The notes: generated from the letters alone by a model not told the origin. 64,000 nucleotides of DNA from Spirometra erinaceieuropaei (GCA_902702965.1 CACRXP010000001.1:4432060-4496059), one strand, 5' to 3'; shown: positions 1 to 12,231, numbered from the stretch's first letter. Translations and numbers: made by a program.

Positions 1-425
1 GTTGATGGTGTATGTGCATCAGCGTGCGCCAAACTTCCACAATCGCAACTAATCCACCCTCCCACAGGTTCGATCGTAGTGTAGGAAGGAAATAATTTAT
101 CAGTGTCTGTCACTGTATGGGGGTATGCACTTCCGAGGTGTTTTCATTTTCTGAACGGACCTTCGCAAAAGCAAAGGTTCAACAAGGCCGGAAGCATCGC
201 TCTCTTTAGTCAGTATACACCAACAATTCTGGCACGCCGATAAGCGAGCGTCTGTTTTTGCAACAAGGGGCTGCAAGAGTGTCATTTCTGGCTGCGATAA
301 ACAAGAATCGCCCGTCTGTATGGGGTGACAAGCGCCAAAGTTATGATGGCCAGTCTTCAGGGTCGGAATTGTTTATATGCCACCCCAAACAGAACATGCG
401 AATAGGAACACCCCCGATGTAATGC

Positions 426-560
426 GGATGGCCCTCTGCAAAATTCCAGGTGGGGTAACTGTTCCCGTGTAGCGTAGCACTAACCCTAACCCAAACACTT
501 ACCCTGATCCAAACCACAAATTCACCTTAACCCTGGGATTTAGCACAAAACCACCTGTAT
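426..560 (-). repeat. Degenerate telomere-like repeat fragment
   Basis: Runs of CCCTAA-type units (ctaaccctaaccc, cttaaccctggg) lie between 478 and 540 and are followed by cacctgtattacggg. That last motif also occurs near one end of the telomere-like TIR elements at 16824-17218 and 21456-21873, so this is probably an eroded copy of the same family rather than a chromosome end. No inverted terminal repeat can be seen here. Confidence 0.5.
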
Positions 561-825
561 TACGGGCGGTTTCTCTTTCCCTTGTTCTGCCGGACTGTCA
601 TTGAAGCACTCCCTACCGTCATCCGAACGGCCTTTGTTCCGCGCTACAGGATTCCCAAGGAATAAAGACGCTAGTCTTGGTACACTCCCCAAAATAGACG
701 AAGAAGACGTGTTTGCATATAGGACTAATCTTGAAACCCTATAAAAATAATTCCCTAAATGGAGAAGGGAGCCTGATTTAGAGCCCCAGAAGTAGTCGCA
801 TTGCGACTGGCAGTATAAACATGTA

Positions 826-1085
826 TGTAGTAAACCTGCCTCATGAAATGCCAACCAAACCTCCAAAATGTGCTTTCGATTAGAAAGGATTAAGAGAATA
901 TTGTGTAGCATAATCACATGATATTTTAGTCACCACAAGATGCCGACTTTCGAATGGGACTCTTTACGGTCGCCTCCAAAATCTTCATCAGACAGAAGAT
1001 GGTTGCTCAGATAAAATGCCTTCTTTGCATTAATTTTCTAAGCTCATATACGTCCAACCATATTTCACTGAAAATACGAGACATG
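826..1085 (+). repeat. Truncated left arm of foldback (FB) element
   Basis: The stretch aligns by eye with the left arm of the FB elements. It starts at gtagtaaacctgcctcatg, continues through tgaaatgccaacc, a gattagaaaggatta block, gatgccgactttcgaatg, and a region like the FB segment that ends in atatttcat. The palindromic right arm is missing, so this is a solo half-element. It overlaps no coding sequence. Confidence 0.5.
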
Positions 1086-1753
1086 TATGTGAAGCTACAA
1101 CATCAACTGCCATGACGAAGCATTTCCACCCGCCGTCAGTGAAATGTAGCCCGCCTCACGCACGCTCTCCTGAAGCTGCTGACGGTCAATAAAGGAAGAT
1201 GTTTCTAGTCCTGACAGGCGCGCAGAATCTAATTTGCGCGCAACTTCAAAACACCTCTGCACTATTTAGGCACGGAAAGAACTAATGACAGGAACCAAGG
1301 TGACCGTCTATACGGGCTTCAGATCTGAGCTAAGTGGTGTGGTTTCGAGATTTTCCTTTCCAAACGCCAAAACGTTTGGATTCTCTGCTTCAGTAGATTC
1401 TCATCCATGGGAAGTAATGCTGTGTTCAAAATTCCGACAAGGTCTGTGCGCGAACTTGGCCCTTTCTGTATAATCCTGAACGAATAACGGGAGGAAATAT
1501 GAATGCGCATTGATGCATGCCTCTGGAGGGGGAGGAGGGGGGGCGAAAGACACTAGATATGTCATTTTCTCGAGGCGGAAATGCCTAATCGATACCGGAG
1601 CAGTCCTTGCGCAGATAACAAGGCCCAGCCGACAAGAGCGTGTTCTCCCCAACGATCTTACTATAAGTCAAAAGTCAGTATGAGCAAAGTTGTCTATAAT
1701 GAATAAAGGCGTGAACAAGGGGCGTGCATCTGGTTCTGTGAATACCATTTCAG
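1086..1753. other. No recognised gene
   Basis: Short frames on both strands only. A purine-rich gggggaggaggggggg run lies near 1526-1541. I see no repeat shared with the rest of the window. Confidence 0.4.
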
Positions 1754-2004
1754 AGGACCGGTTTGAGCTGGATATTTACCAAGAATTCTTTTTAGATGTT
1801 GATATCAACAAGAGGTCGTTTCTTGAGTTTATTGATGCAAACGTAGAAAATTTCATCTATGAACATCGTTGGACGTGGCTGGAAAGGAATTTCCATTGCA
1901 ACATGGGAGGAACTTCCTTAAGTATGGCCAAACTGCGAGATTATGGTACTCGACTATTTTTAGAGCCTGACGCCAGCGTCCCAGAAGGCTGTTGCAGCAA
2001 ATAA
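1754..2004 (+). CDS. Possible exon, product unknown
   Basis: An open frame of about 83 codons starts directly after a fair splice acceptor (accatttcag at 1744-1753) and ends at TAA 2002-2004. The encoded peptide is acidic and aromatic, unlike chance translation of the AT-rich surroundings: DRFELDIYQEFF, then FLEFIDANVENF, then HRWTWLERNFHCNMGG. The frame stays open upstream to an ATG at 1690, but the peptide quality starts at the acceptor. I do not recognise the family. It lies on the opposite strand to the Hsp20-like exon at 3276-3572, so it is not part of that gene. It could be a terminal exon, a relic, or a chance frame. Confidence 0.27.
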
Positions 2005-2744
2005 GGCGTTTGAATGCAACCCGTGGAATGCTACAGAGCGTTCGACATTAGAAAGTACTGTTTAAGGCTCGAACGCCTGACCTTTTAAACCCAAATAGGG
2101 CATGACTGACTCAGACCAGTAAAAGAATCAGGAATCAGTCTTTTAAGTCTACATGTCACCACTAGTTAAACTCGCGTCCCTGAGTACACCTAGCCCTCAA
2201 CTTCCCCTCTTACTCCGCTATCTAATGTTACACTGGACTAAAACTTTGCCATTAATTGACTATGTACTGAATTTACACAAGACGAGTTACGAGTATCATA
2301 CCCAGTTCCCCCGTTTCCTGTTGGGTGTCTCAACAGATATTCAAGTAAGAAAAACCATCATGTTTAAACGAACATTCTTTCTCACCAATAAGCGGTTGTG
2401 GTAAGAGGAAGGGGGATCGCCCTGCATTTTGTGGGTGAAAAACACTTCGGGTCGGAAAATCTCATAGCAAACACCGTAAGTTGAAGTTTGATTGTTTATC
2501 AAATAATTTCCACCACAATGAAATTTCCTTGAGTCGAAGACTCAATCGTGAAAAAGAGATAAAAACAGTTCAAAGACTGTCACAGAGCGTTTTTGCATGC
2601 CCAAGGCACCATCAGTGTAACGGTTTTATATTCGGGCAGTGGCAACGGACATTGGCTTTTTGACCGCCCTTAAGGGTAACTAAAAATTCAATGAAACGAA
2701 GCTAAACGGCTATCAATGGAGTAATACGCAGAAATAAAGAATGG
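2005..2744. other. No recognised gene
   Basis: Two frames of 60-83 codons are present, but neither has convincing composition or splice signals. Nothing repeats elsewhere in the window. Confidence 0.35.
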
Positions 2745-3071
2745 TTAGTGAACTTTAACAGATGCCTTAGTAAGCAGTCGCTCGTTAAAGTACTCAACCA
2801 GCGGATGACGACTGCCGAGCAGGCGGTCGCAATGCGCAAGCGCCTTTTTGTCGTTCCAAAAAGTTAACAGATTGTTCAAATCAGCGGTCTTTAAAACCAG
2901 TGTATAGCACTCGAGAAGTCTAGCAAGTACGAGCTTTCGTATTTGCAGAAAAAATGATTTTCTTAAATTTTCCAGCGAGCGAGCTAGTTGGAAAGGCAAA
3001 CCGTAAATTGAAAAAGGCCTACTTAACTTCCAAAAGTCGACGGAATTCGGTGGAGTGGCAGCAGTTAAAAC
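2745..3071 (-). CDS. Possible exon, product unknown
   Basis: The minus strand is open for 109 codons, from just after a stop at 3072-3074 to the TAA at 2745-2747. No good in-frame ATG exists near the start, so if real it would be an internal or terminal exon; tgctgag at the left edge could serve as acceptor. The peptide is leucine-rich and helix-prone (LVLARLLECYTLVLKTADL, then HPLVEYFNERLL). It lies 204 bp downstream of the Hsp20-like exon on the same strand, but it contains no alpha-crystallin motifs and I cannot connect the two. The family is unrecognised and the frame may be fortuitous. Confidence 0.2.
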   Translation of the reverse strand, partial: VLTAATPPNSVDFWKLSRPFSIYGLPFQLARSLENLRKSFFLQIRKLVLARLLECYTLVLKTADLNNLLTFWNDKKALAHCDRLLGSRHPLVEYFNERLLTKASVKVH

Positions 3072-3275
3072 TCAGCAAATACTGAACAAACAGTCTGCAA
3101 CTAACATTTTAGATGAATCTCGTCGTATCTTCGTTAATGTCTCCCTTTCTCGAAAGTTCAGTCATGAGTTAAATGAAAAATTAAATCCCTAGAAATAAAT
3201 TTATGTACACGTTCGGTATAACAAGGTTTTGTATTCAGTTTAAAGCGCATTTGGGAAAAAAACCGAATTATTTAC

Positions 3276-3572
3276 CTCTAAAGCAAACATATTTTTTCGC
3301 ATATTTTGTACGTCCATGTCAAATCGGTTTCTGGCATCCTCGATCCACTTGCTGCGTTGAACGTCCCAGGAAGGGTTTGCGACGGCCCGGTTTCCAACAG
3401 TGCTACTCTCCGTCTTTATGCTGCTAACGGTAGTTGTGTCAGAATCCCCGGGTCCAACCGAGGAGGTGGTTTTGTAGCTCTGCTCCAGCTTCGTGACCAT
3501 GTCATTTCTCCGCTGCTCAAAGGTGCGCGGATCCTTGGTGACTGGGATAGTGATCTCGCTTCGGTACGACAT
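3276..3572 (-). CDS. First exon of an Hsp20 / p36-p40-like small heat-shock protein (partial)
   Basis: The exon encodes 99 residues from ATG 3570-3572 and ends in phase 0 at GAG|GTAAAT, a good donor with GT at 3274-3275; past it the frame runs into a stop near 3240. The order of motifs fits the N-terminal region of the platyhelminth p36/p40 egg-antigen-type small heat-shock proteins: IPVTKDPRTFEQRRNDMVTKLE at residues 9-30 is basic and helical, a Ser/Thr-rich linker follows at about 32-65, and a W-rich segment ends in MRKNMFALE at 91-99. In that family, which has tandem alpha-crystallin domains and acts as an ATP-independent chaperone, the crystallin domains follow this region. No crystallin-domain exon was found between here and base 1, so the rest is behind a long intron, outside the window, or lost. 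Family assignment is by remembered motif pattern. Confidence 0.6.
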
Positions 3573-3785
3573 TAAGTTGGCAAGTGTTGGTGCCTCTGAC
3601 TACAGAGCTACAGACGTCTTAGTGGGAACAACCGTCGTCTCTTAAGACGCCAGAAGAAACCAGTCATCGAGTTTCCGTGTCGAGTGCAGGCCTTTCTGGT
3701 TTCAAAGATGATTGGTGCAGAGATGCTAGGCGAAGCGCTGATTAGTCGGCCGCGGCTGTGATGGCTACCGCACTGTGAATTCTGC

Positions 3786-3796
3786 TGACCAATGAG
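3786..3796 (-). promoter_or_regulatory. Inverted CCAAT box upstream of the Hsp20-like exon
   Basis: The sequence gaccaatgaga on the plus strand lies about 215 bp upstream of the minus-strand ATG at 3572. No clear TATA box is visible between the two. No canonical three-unit heat-shock element (alternating GAA and TTC at 5-bp spacing) could be confirmed; TTCGAA occurs at 3818-3823 and 3867-3872 only as isolated pairs. Confidence 0.18.
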
Positions 3797-6700
3797 AAAC
3801 GGGCGGCAAGTGCAATGATTTCGAATAATTTCTATTGCAAAGTAAGGAACCGGTTCTACTGTTCATTTCGAATATAAATGTTGATTGAAGGCCTAGCACC
3901 AAGGAGATTCGTAACTTTTGACTGATATGCCTTAGCTTTAAGCGGATTATCTGGTTTGTCTGCAGCGTTAGTAAGTTTTGAGTGAATGTAATTCCGGCAT
4001 AAAATAAACTACGTAATATTATTTTAGCTTGCTCATTTATGTTAATCCATTAAAGTTATTCAGAGATATCGGAATTCGAAAATCAACATTAGATTAGAAT
4101 AAACCAAATTAAAACTATTCGTTTCTTGATCATCCTAGCTGCCCAATCCATATACAGAAGGCTCCGGAGTATTTGAAATTAAAAGTCATATACTAAAGTG
4201 TTCATTTCAAAGACAAAATTGGCTGCATCTCACCAAAACTCTAGAAAAAAAGGGAAATTCAATTCCCCTTAGCATTTTAACTTGAACCGTGCTCGAGGCG
4301 GGGGGGGGGGATTTCTAAAATCTTATTTTGAAGTGTCCCTTAAAAAGGAATCCCAAAATTCAGTTTTTGCGATCGAGAAAAACACAGTGCATTTGTGGAG
4401 ATGAAGCATCTCCAAGGCGAGATATAAGATGGGTCGGTAAATGGTTTCGCAATGTACCAAGCAGGCCTTGGCGCAAAATCGCGTGGGCGCTAAAAAGCCC
4501 CATTTGACAATGCCTTAAAAAACCGGAACTTCAGAGCAAACCTCGGTTTTTTTTCGTCTAACAGCACGCCGATGGGAGCTGGAAGATCGTACGTGTCTGT
4601 GCGTGCCCGCGAGAACAAAAAGGACCAGGCCAGTAGGAAACGGAAGCCATATTACCGACCTGCACGCGTAAACAAACACTTCGCTTCGGTTTCCCCCTGC
4701 AGGCTATGACTGCATTTTAGGCCTATTGCTGTGCTTAACCCTTCTCAGCAATCAAAACTACGAGTGAAGGACAAAAGCAATAAATGGAACTGAAAGTGGC
4801 CAAAAATTACCGAGTTAATAAGCCATGCTGATTAGTCTCCGAATGGAAAAGTTGAATACAAGGCATGTTGTACATTTTGCTTATTAGCCTAAAATTTTGC
4901 GAAAATTTCAAGTTTATGTTATTAAGAAAAATAAATATATTTTTGTTCGGCAATCAACCATTTTTTTACATTCAAGAGATGTATTATGCTTATGACCACT
5001 CTAGATCGTATCTGCTATTTGCGCGCGATTCGTTTGACAACTTAGGCTTCTGTTCTTTACTCTGCCCAAATCTATTGAGACAGTATGCGCGTAATCACGT
5101 CATTTTTGAAAAAAAACAGTAGTTATTTCTTCTTTAAACTTTTAATTGGGAAGCCTATTCAGTTCTATGCTTAAAAAGCAACATGCCTGTTTTCCGGCAA
5201 TATTTTATTTTGCCACACGCGGAATATGCAGGTACTAACAAATATCCGAAGTAGCCGGACATGCTTTGGTAAGTTAACTTCCGCACGCACAGTTAGATGA
5301 TTTGGGTGGTCCAATTTCTGTTGATAAATGACCAAAAAACGAAACGGCGCCACCTTACACGCATCAGAACTGTTGTATTTGGAACATAACGGGTCTCTAG
5401 CGCATAGATAATTAAAAATATTGGAAGTTCTCTTAAATAAATAGAAAACGAAGTCCACTTTTTGGCAAAAATGTCAGGACAGTCAGGTGAGTGTATGAGC
5501 AGGCGAAGTGCTTTAATTTTTTGGAGGAAAATGAAAGTCGCAGAACTTCGCCTGTGAAAGACCCTAGCAGATCGCGCCTTTAAAGAAATGACAGACTGTG
5601 GTGGTCTTTTGGCTTGAATAAGCAAATGTTCATCGTAGGCCTTCGATATGGAAGTCCGCTTGCTATGATGGTGAATTTGTGCGTTTGGGTGAGCTTACAA
5701 ATACGATCAAAATCATCATCTGCAGATAAATAAACAATCAGAGTACTCGCAGTTTGGGTGGAACATTCCGAGAAATGCCTTTATTTAAAAAATGCGACAA
5801 CTGCAAACCGCTTACAAGTTTTTTTAAAGCATTCAGATGAGAACGCCAGCAACTGCTGCTGACAAAAACCAATTTTTGCAGGTTACTCTCGGCCTCAGCA
5901 AACTCGACCGTCGTCGGTAAGATTACGGAAGAAGATGTCTCCTCACAAGGAGAAGGTGGCATACTTATGATTGCGCCTGTTTGTTCTATTTCATGAGTAA
6001 AGAAGAAGACCGGTTGGATACTGGCATATTTTCTATTTCTGCGTTGTTTGCCAGTTCTCTTAAAACATAATCCCATGGAAATTGCCATTCCTGCGACGTA
6101 TCCACCCAGAAATTTAAAAAAGCTTCTCCGTCCGTATCTGTCGCCTCTCGAATAGCACAAAACTCAATTCTCGGCACCCCTTTATGAGGGCACTTTGCAA
6201 ACACAAGATAGTTGGCTGGCTACCTTTCCGCGTGTTACAATAGCTCGCGAAGTCAATTTAATCAGTTATTGTCGGAGGAATGATGTAAACGTTGTTATAC
6301 ATGCGATATGTGTTTCTACAATTTTGGTTTATGCTTTTGACAGGAAGTATTGCGGTTTCAGTGCTTCCATACTTTCAATTATTCCTTTTTTAACCAGCTT
6401 GATGGTGACTTCAATATACTCTTCGAGTTTGCATTTGATCGAGGATCGTTCACTTGTCCGCAGGCTGAAACATGTCGTTTAGTTTCAGAACTATCCAAGC
6501 ATTTTCGTGTAGTTGATCATATTTCACGAATTAGCAGTAATTAATCATATTGCCCCAACCGGAATTAAAATAATTGACATTTTGTTTTTGTTGGCATAAA
6601 GAAATTCTGAAAAACGTAGCTCCTAAAATTTTGGTTGCATGATTCATTTTATGGATCATAAAGTAAGTAAAAGATACTAGAGGACGTTTTCTGCGGAAAA

Positions 6701-7639
6701 TTCATATCAATTATCAATGTTTGAAAGTAATAACCAGTTTCAACGCAGTGTTTTAACATACCTTCTAAGCAACTATTTGTTTTTGTCTCTCGCAAGTGAG
6801 TGCAATGTCCAGGTAGCCCGAATCTTTAATAGATACTCCTTAATAGTACTCCTATTTCCAAATACACTTTTATAACTGCCCATCCTGGAATATAACAACT
6901 GACACTGAGGTTCGTGGGGTCGCCAGATGTAAGGGTCTCCTAGAGGCAAAGGGAGGAATATCACGTACCCATATCCATATGCCGTCTTATAATCACCCCA
7001 GGTCACTAAATCTTACTCCCATATAACGTGTAAGTCTCTTCCAAAAAAACAGACACCTGGCTGGATCGACTTTCCATGAAGAACTTTTCTCTGAAAATGG
7101 CCCACCTTTTAACGGTGAATGACGCAACCCAAAATCGAGACATATCTTAGAATTTAATACATTTTTGGAGACATCAGAATGTGCTGGCATAGTTGAGAAT
7201 GTCTTGAGAAATTTCAACAAAAGAGGGAAACTCCTCAAATTTACTCAACTTCCCGCGATGATTCCAACGCCTTCGGAGTAGATAAAGAAAATGTTGCAAG
7301 CTAAACTACACATACTTGGTTACTCCATAAGCTGTTTCCGACACATTCTGTTTAGAGTTCCAAAAAATCCTTTGCTTCGAGGGCTGCGCTGCGGTCAAAT
7401 TTTTGTTCAAAATAACAAATGCATAACGAAGAAAGAGACACTTGGGGCATATCATATTTGTTTTATAAATATGCCAATCAATAATTGGGCAGCACGTTTG
7501 ATTACTGTGATTTTCAGGCTGTCTGGTCATACGTCACCGGCATACTACAACTGCCCACGCGGGAATCGCGCTGGATTCACACGGAGGCCAGATCGGGATA
7601 AAGTGTACGTTATAGGGCTGTGCATCCATAAAAATGCAC
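3797..7639. other. Gene-poor AT-rich stretch
   Basis: No repeat family or credible exon was recognised. A G9-10 run lies near 4301-4310. Two overlapping minus-strand frames at 5738-6204 are open but give no recognisable protein. Intron or intergenic DNA is the simplest reading. Confidence 0.4.
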
Positions 7640-7843
7640 TATATGGATGCTGTGGTGGCATCCCTAGGCTAGGACTTACGCCGTGCAAGCCACGTGCACT
7701 CAATCCCGCCCCAGGTCTTGACATTCGGTGTGGGAAGGCGGCGGAGGAGAGAGTGCGGTAGATGCAGCGAAAGTCCCCCTCCCTGCGCGCACTCCGATGA
7801 GGGACGCATAGTGGACATCGTCAGAAACGACTGTCGAACCGTC
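7640..7843 (-). repeat. R element, degenerate copy
   Basis: On the minus strand this begins with the R 5' end (gacggttcgacagtcg, then gatgtccactatgcgtccc) and continues through the gtcaagac block to a ccaccaca block. It is the oldest-looking of the R copies. The 3' part is not recognisable. Confidence 0.5.
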
Positions 7844-10213
7844 AGTTATAGTTCAGTTACAATGCACCCAATCTTCAAAAAGAGGCACTCTCTTCAACAT
7901 ATGTATCGAATTTGACCAACGCACCTGGTAATAATGCTCGGCACTGCACTCTTCATTCCCTCGCTAATCAGAGTTTTAGAATGATGTCATCTGCCTCTTC
8001 TTGACTTTTCATTGAATGAAATTTTAAGCGGTGTTTACCCTCGATCAGTATCAAATGCAGACATGCAAGCAAAGGCCAGAGAAAGTCGCCCTGGTTGTTG
8101 GAAAATTCAATCTCCGCTAAAAGGGAACCAAACCAGGTAGCATACAGAGGACATATGTCGACAGCGCAAAAGTCACAAATTGGATTTACTGATACTCTAA
8201 ACGTGGTTTATGCTCTCCGTGAATCTATTTATGCACCCTTATTCTATTCAAATCCGTAAATAGACACTTGCGCTTTCTGGTTATTTTAAACAAGAGAGAA
8301 GGGTTGTATATGCATAACGTTTTCTGAAAGAAACGTATATCGATCTGCAGACTGTCGTTTTCAGAGTGTTCATTTCTTACATTAGACAAAAATTCATCCA
8401 CCTAGACACTTAGTCTGTTTTTGTTGAAATGTAAAACTGATATCTGGTGCATACTGATAAATAAATAACTAAACTTAAATCTATTCGGAAATTGAAAAGC
8501 ATTTTATTTCTGCTTTGAAAATTGTCTTTTAAATCCTAAACTTGCACGGCGATCCCGCAAAGTTCGTGTGCTCTTATAACTTAACATGAACACACTCCGA
8601 AAATGGCCATCGTTTTACATGAATCCCCCTTCGACGCTTAAAGAATCTGGCTCAGGATCCAGGTTTGTGCGTGTAATAATGACCTGTGTGCATTTTCGGG
8701 GCGGTAACAACTTAAAGGAATTCCTTACCTTTAAGCCTTGATTTGCAAATAAATGTCAGTTATTCCAATCCCACAGTTTGGGACGCATAGCTGGCATCAG
8801 TATAAACGCTTCGCTCGACCAGGGAAGGCATTTGGTTGCAGAGGTTTTGCTAAGCGAGAAAAGCAAGTCCCTAGGGCGGCCACTGCATGAAGACTGGACT
8901 TATCTGTGCCAATTCCTCCACTGAGGTGAACAATTGGACTTGCGACACATTTATTCGGGGGCAACTAATGACTGGTAAGCGGTAGACTAATAGTCTGAAT
9001 TCTAGAAAATTTTGTTCCACACGACACCAAAACCACTAATTTTTCACAGAAGCTGGCCGAACGTCTGTCTGCGCCGTTTTTACAGATAAAAGTGCAAAAC
9101 TCGCAAATACTCTACGGCATGCCCAAGCACTTACCGCCATCATCAGCAGGGCTCTAACTAAAAAACTTACGACTGCTAGACAAAGTGCAGCAGTTTATTT
9201 GCCTAGAATATTGATTTAGCCATTCAAGTATCAAATTGCCAACAACCTTACTATAGTCAGCATCATGCGTGTTATCAAGACAGAAACTTGTTAGACAAAG
9301 TTTGTGGTATTCCGTTTTTAATACTCCACAATCATTTTGTGTGCATGGTACAGCTGACTTCAAAAGGCTGTTGCTGTATAATCCACTGTTAATTAAGAAT
9401 ACTACAGACAAACTTCATCGTTTCTGTACGGAATATAGAAACTACATACTGAAACCTTCAAATAAGCGAGATCTTACGACTCTCCCGAAAGCATCAGGGG
9501 CAAAATTTTCCTCATTAATATCGCTACAAGCCGTTTTAAGTCGTGAGTAAGGATGTTTCTATTAAATGCTCAGTTCAGAAACCTAGACGCGTAAGCCAAC
9601 GGTTATTGTTTAGCGTACGCTCTTACTCACCTACACATACTCACATTTATTTAGTTTCGCAATTCACGATTTCCACCGTTAAAAATATTAAAAGCTAAAG
9701 GCTCACGACTGCGACCAAGTAATCCAGATGGTAAAGACGCCGGTTGTTATAAACCCTTGTCCTCACAGCCGAGATATTGTGTCCTGAACAGGTCGCCAAT
9801 TTCTATACATCCGGGAGAGTTGAAAGAGGTATGTGGTTCATACATTTGACAGACAGACCCCCTTAGTTTAACAGACAGATAATCTGGCCTGAATCTAGGG
9901 AGGTGGCTGTCCTACTCCGTCAGGGGACAAATATTTTCCGGTTGCAAAGGTTTCGCGTTGATGAGATATGAAGACGTTTAACCCTCACTAATTATTCTTT
10001 ATGCCCACTTTTAGATATGCTGTCATCTCACGACAAAGGTGAGTCGTATGTGTTAGAAGCAGCTTTTGTGGATTCTTCAGGAGAACTCGACAAAAAACGA
10101 TAAGTATTAACAGGTGGGCGTGCAAGTCACTGTAAATAAAAGCTAAACTTGACGTCAAATAGTAGTTACGCAACCGAAAAATAACGGGTCGGTAACAAAC
10201 AGAGAACGAAAAA
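7844..10213. other. No recognised gene or repeat
   Basis: Both strands carry only short frames. The pair of frames at 9154-9550 on opposite strands has no family signature. Nothing was seen repeating elsewhere. Confidence 0.35.
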
Positions 10214-10515
10214 TGATATACATATATATATTATGACAGTGGGCGCTCGTCGATCAGGTTACGGAACATGCTCGTTCCGTTGTGCCTTGGGGCTCATACT
10301 AGAACCCTCGCAGGCAGTCGCACAGCGACTAGTAGTAGACATAGATGAGATGGAGCCGACAAAGACAAGGGAGACCGGAATGGCCATTTCTGGCTTATTA
10401 GCCGTCATCAGCCGGTCATACCCAACCCCAAGTGTGGATCACTTGAGATTCGAACCCGGGATCTTTGGTCATGGAGTTTGACGCTCTACCATTGATGCAG
10501 GAGGGTCGCGCCCAA
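10214..10515 (-). mobile_element. tRNA-derived SINE, near full length
   Basis: The element reads on the minus strand. A tRNA-like head lies at 10440-10512 (A-box-like caatggtagagcg; B box ggttcgaatct). The conserved body follows (ggctaataagccagaaatgg, then cattccggtctcccttgtct), then the 3' domain with ggcacaacggaacgag, and a (TA)n tail at 10215-10232. The head differs from the SINE heads at 58-62 kb: its anticodon-loop region reads actccatg instead of acttctaac. It may therefore come from a different tRNA or subfamily. Confidence 0.75.
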
Positions 10516-11537
10516 AATCAGTCGGTCTAATTCTCAAGTAACCTAAACCATTGTCTCTCTGCATGTCTTCCACAAGCTCTATTACTTTTGAACATAAGGG
10601 ACTGGTAAAAAATTGACGAAATTGCTATTGTTAGAGGATTCGAGGTCTTGGAAAAGTTTACTTTCTTCTGGGCAAAATTAAACAAAGTTTACAAAAAAGT
10701 AGCCCAAAAGATTCCTGCGAGAGTCTTTATAGCCATCCATAATGACATAAGGTTGGTGTGATTGACAACCCCGAAATTTAAATTTGGGTCTTTTTAATGC
10801 ATATATCGGAAAAATAGAGCAGCAATCATTACGCTGGAGAATAAATGGCTGTTTTTTGTGATCAATATCTTTTATTAACATTAATAAAATTCGGCTTGTG
10901 TTTGTACTTATTCTGATAAAAACTCTGATGACTATGCACTCTAACTTCGCCAAGGGTAATAGTACAGAATAATTTCGAGCGTCCTGGTTCCCATGAGAGA
11001 AATGCAATAAACCGAATAAAAACTTCTTGCAGTTGTTAATTTGATTCAAACGCACTAGAGGAAACATTTTGTAGGCGGTTGTGAATTCTCATTCATAGAC
11101 CTCATCGCCAAAAAATAATTTCGTATAGTTGAATTACTTCTCCCAGAAGTCAATAATGCACATGCATTCCTTCAATGTGCACCAAGCAAAAAGATGGGCT
11201 AGTAGCGGTCAAGCTTTAAAAGGCAAAGTTCACTTGTAGCGGCATAGGCGCATCCCCTGGTGACTGGTAAGCTTGAACAAATAAGCGTGAATGTGGTGAC
11301 ATGTCTTACGAAATATGTGCATTCCGTCAGCTCAAAATCAAAAAAATAACAGACAAGTAAGGACGGGAAAAATGAGACAGAAGTCGTTCCGCAACTAGTT
11401 ACTTGGCCTTCGAGCAACCAAGTCACCGACCAACACCTATGGTCAGAAGCACAAACATTTGCACGGAAATTGTGCAAATCGTCCGTGAAAGTGTCTAGGT
11501 ACTGGGTCGGAAGCTTCATCATCTTCGTCATTGCCAT
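10516..11537. other. No recognised gene
   Basis: A 129-codon minus-strand frame at 10678-11067 starts weakly and has no recognisable motif. The remainder is short frames only. Confidence 0.35.
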
Positions 11538-11638
11538 AACCACCACCACCACCACCACCACCACCACCACCACCACCACCACCACCACCACCACCACCAC
11601 CACCACCACCACCACCACCACCACCACCACCACCACCA
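11538..11638 (+). repeat. (ACC)n microsatellite, about 33 perfect units
   Basis: An uninterrupted ACC tract of roughly 100 bp. Long polyglycine, polyvaline and polythreonine frames across it are by-products of the repeat. Perfection over this length points to recent expansion or assembly from one short stretch. Confidence 0.95.
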
Positions 11639-12231
11639 TCTCCCAATTGTTACCAAAGCACAGACTTCAGTCCCCAGGAAGGTCGGCATAGTGTTGGGTC
11701 ACATGAGTAGAGTTTACGGCGCCGATCCATCGAGACCACAGGTTTTCCACGGGAGTCAGAGGAATAAGCAACTGGCGCTGGGCCCTGCAGCCCCTCCCCT
11801 TCGAGTCCAGCAGCCTCTATGTCCTCGCTATTCCCCGTCAGCCTGACGCCTAGGCAGAACGGCAGATGAGTCAGTGCAATGTGCACACATGCGACGCCTC
11901 TCCTCTCAAGACTCTGGCGTTGCTACCCCGTCTTAGGCCCTAGTGCCAAGGCCAGGTGCGACGACTTTGATGAATGGAGTGTGTCTGTTAAGCGGCTCAG
12001 GTGTAGGTACATCTCGTAGTGGACCACTGACGGTGATCTTCGCCAGAGATTCTGCCCCTCCGCAGGCACGTAGACTTATGAAAACACCAGCTTCTCTTTG
12101 TCCCCCCCCTCCACCTACTGAGAATACGCACAAACGGGAAGGTGACGGAGAAAGCGTTGGTGCTGCTAGATTCTTGTGCGGTGGAAGCCGGAGATTATGC
12201 ATGGAGCGTGGGGAATAGGAAAAAAGACAAA
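11639..12231. other. GC-rich stretch, unassigned
   Basis: This block is more GC-rich than its neighbours and has overlapping open frames on both strands (11650-11886 and 11933-12259). It vaguely resembles R-element composition (a ccccccctccacc run, then agaaagcgttggtgctgctagatt), but I could not align it confidently. Confidence 0.3.

Noticed and set aside
5738..6204. Two overlapping minus-strand frames of 140 and 72 codons
   Set aside because: No recognisable domain, no clear splice sites, and two frames open at once argue for chance.
7291..7761. 156-codon plus-strand frame
   Set aside because: Its second half lies antisense to an R element and the first half has no protein signature.
11199..11691. 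Long frames encoding polyvaline, polyglycine or polythreonine
   Set aside because: They are translations of the (ACC)n microsatellite in different frames, with no supporting coding sequence around them.
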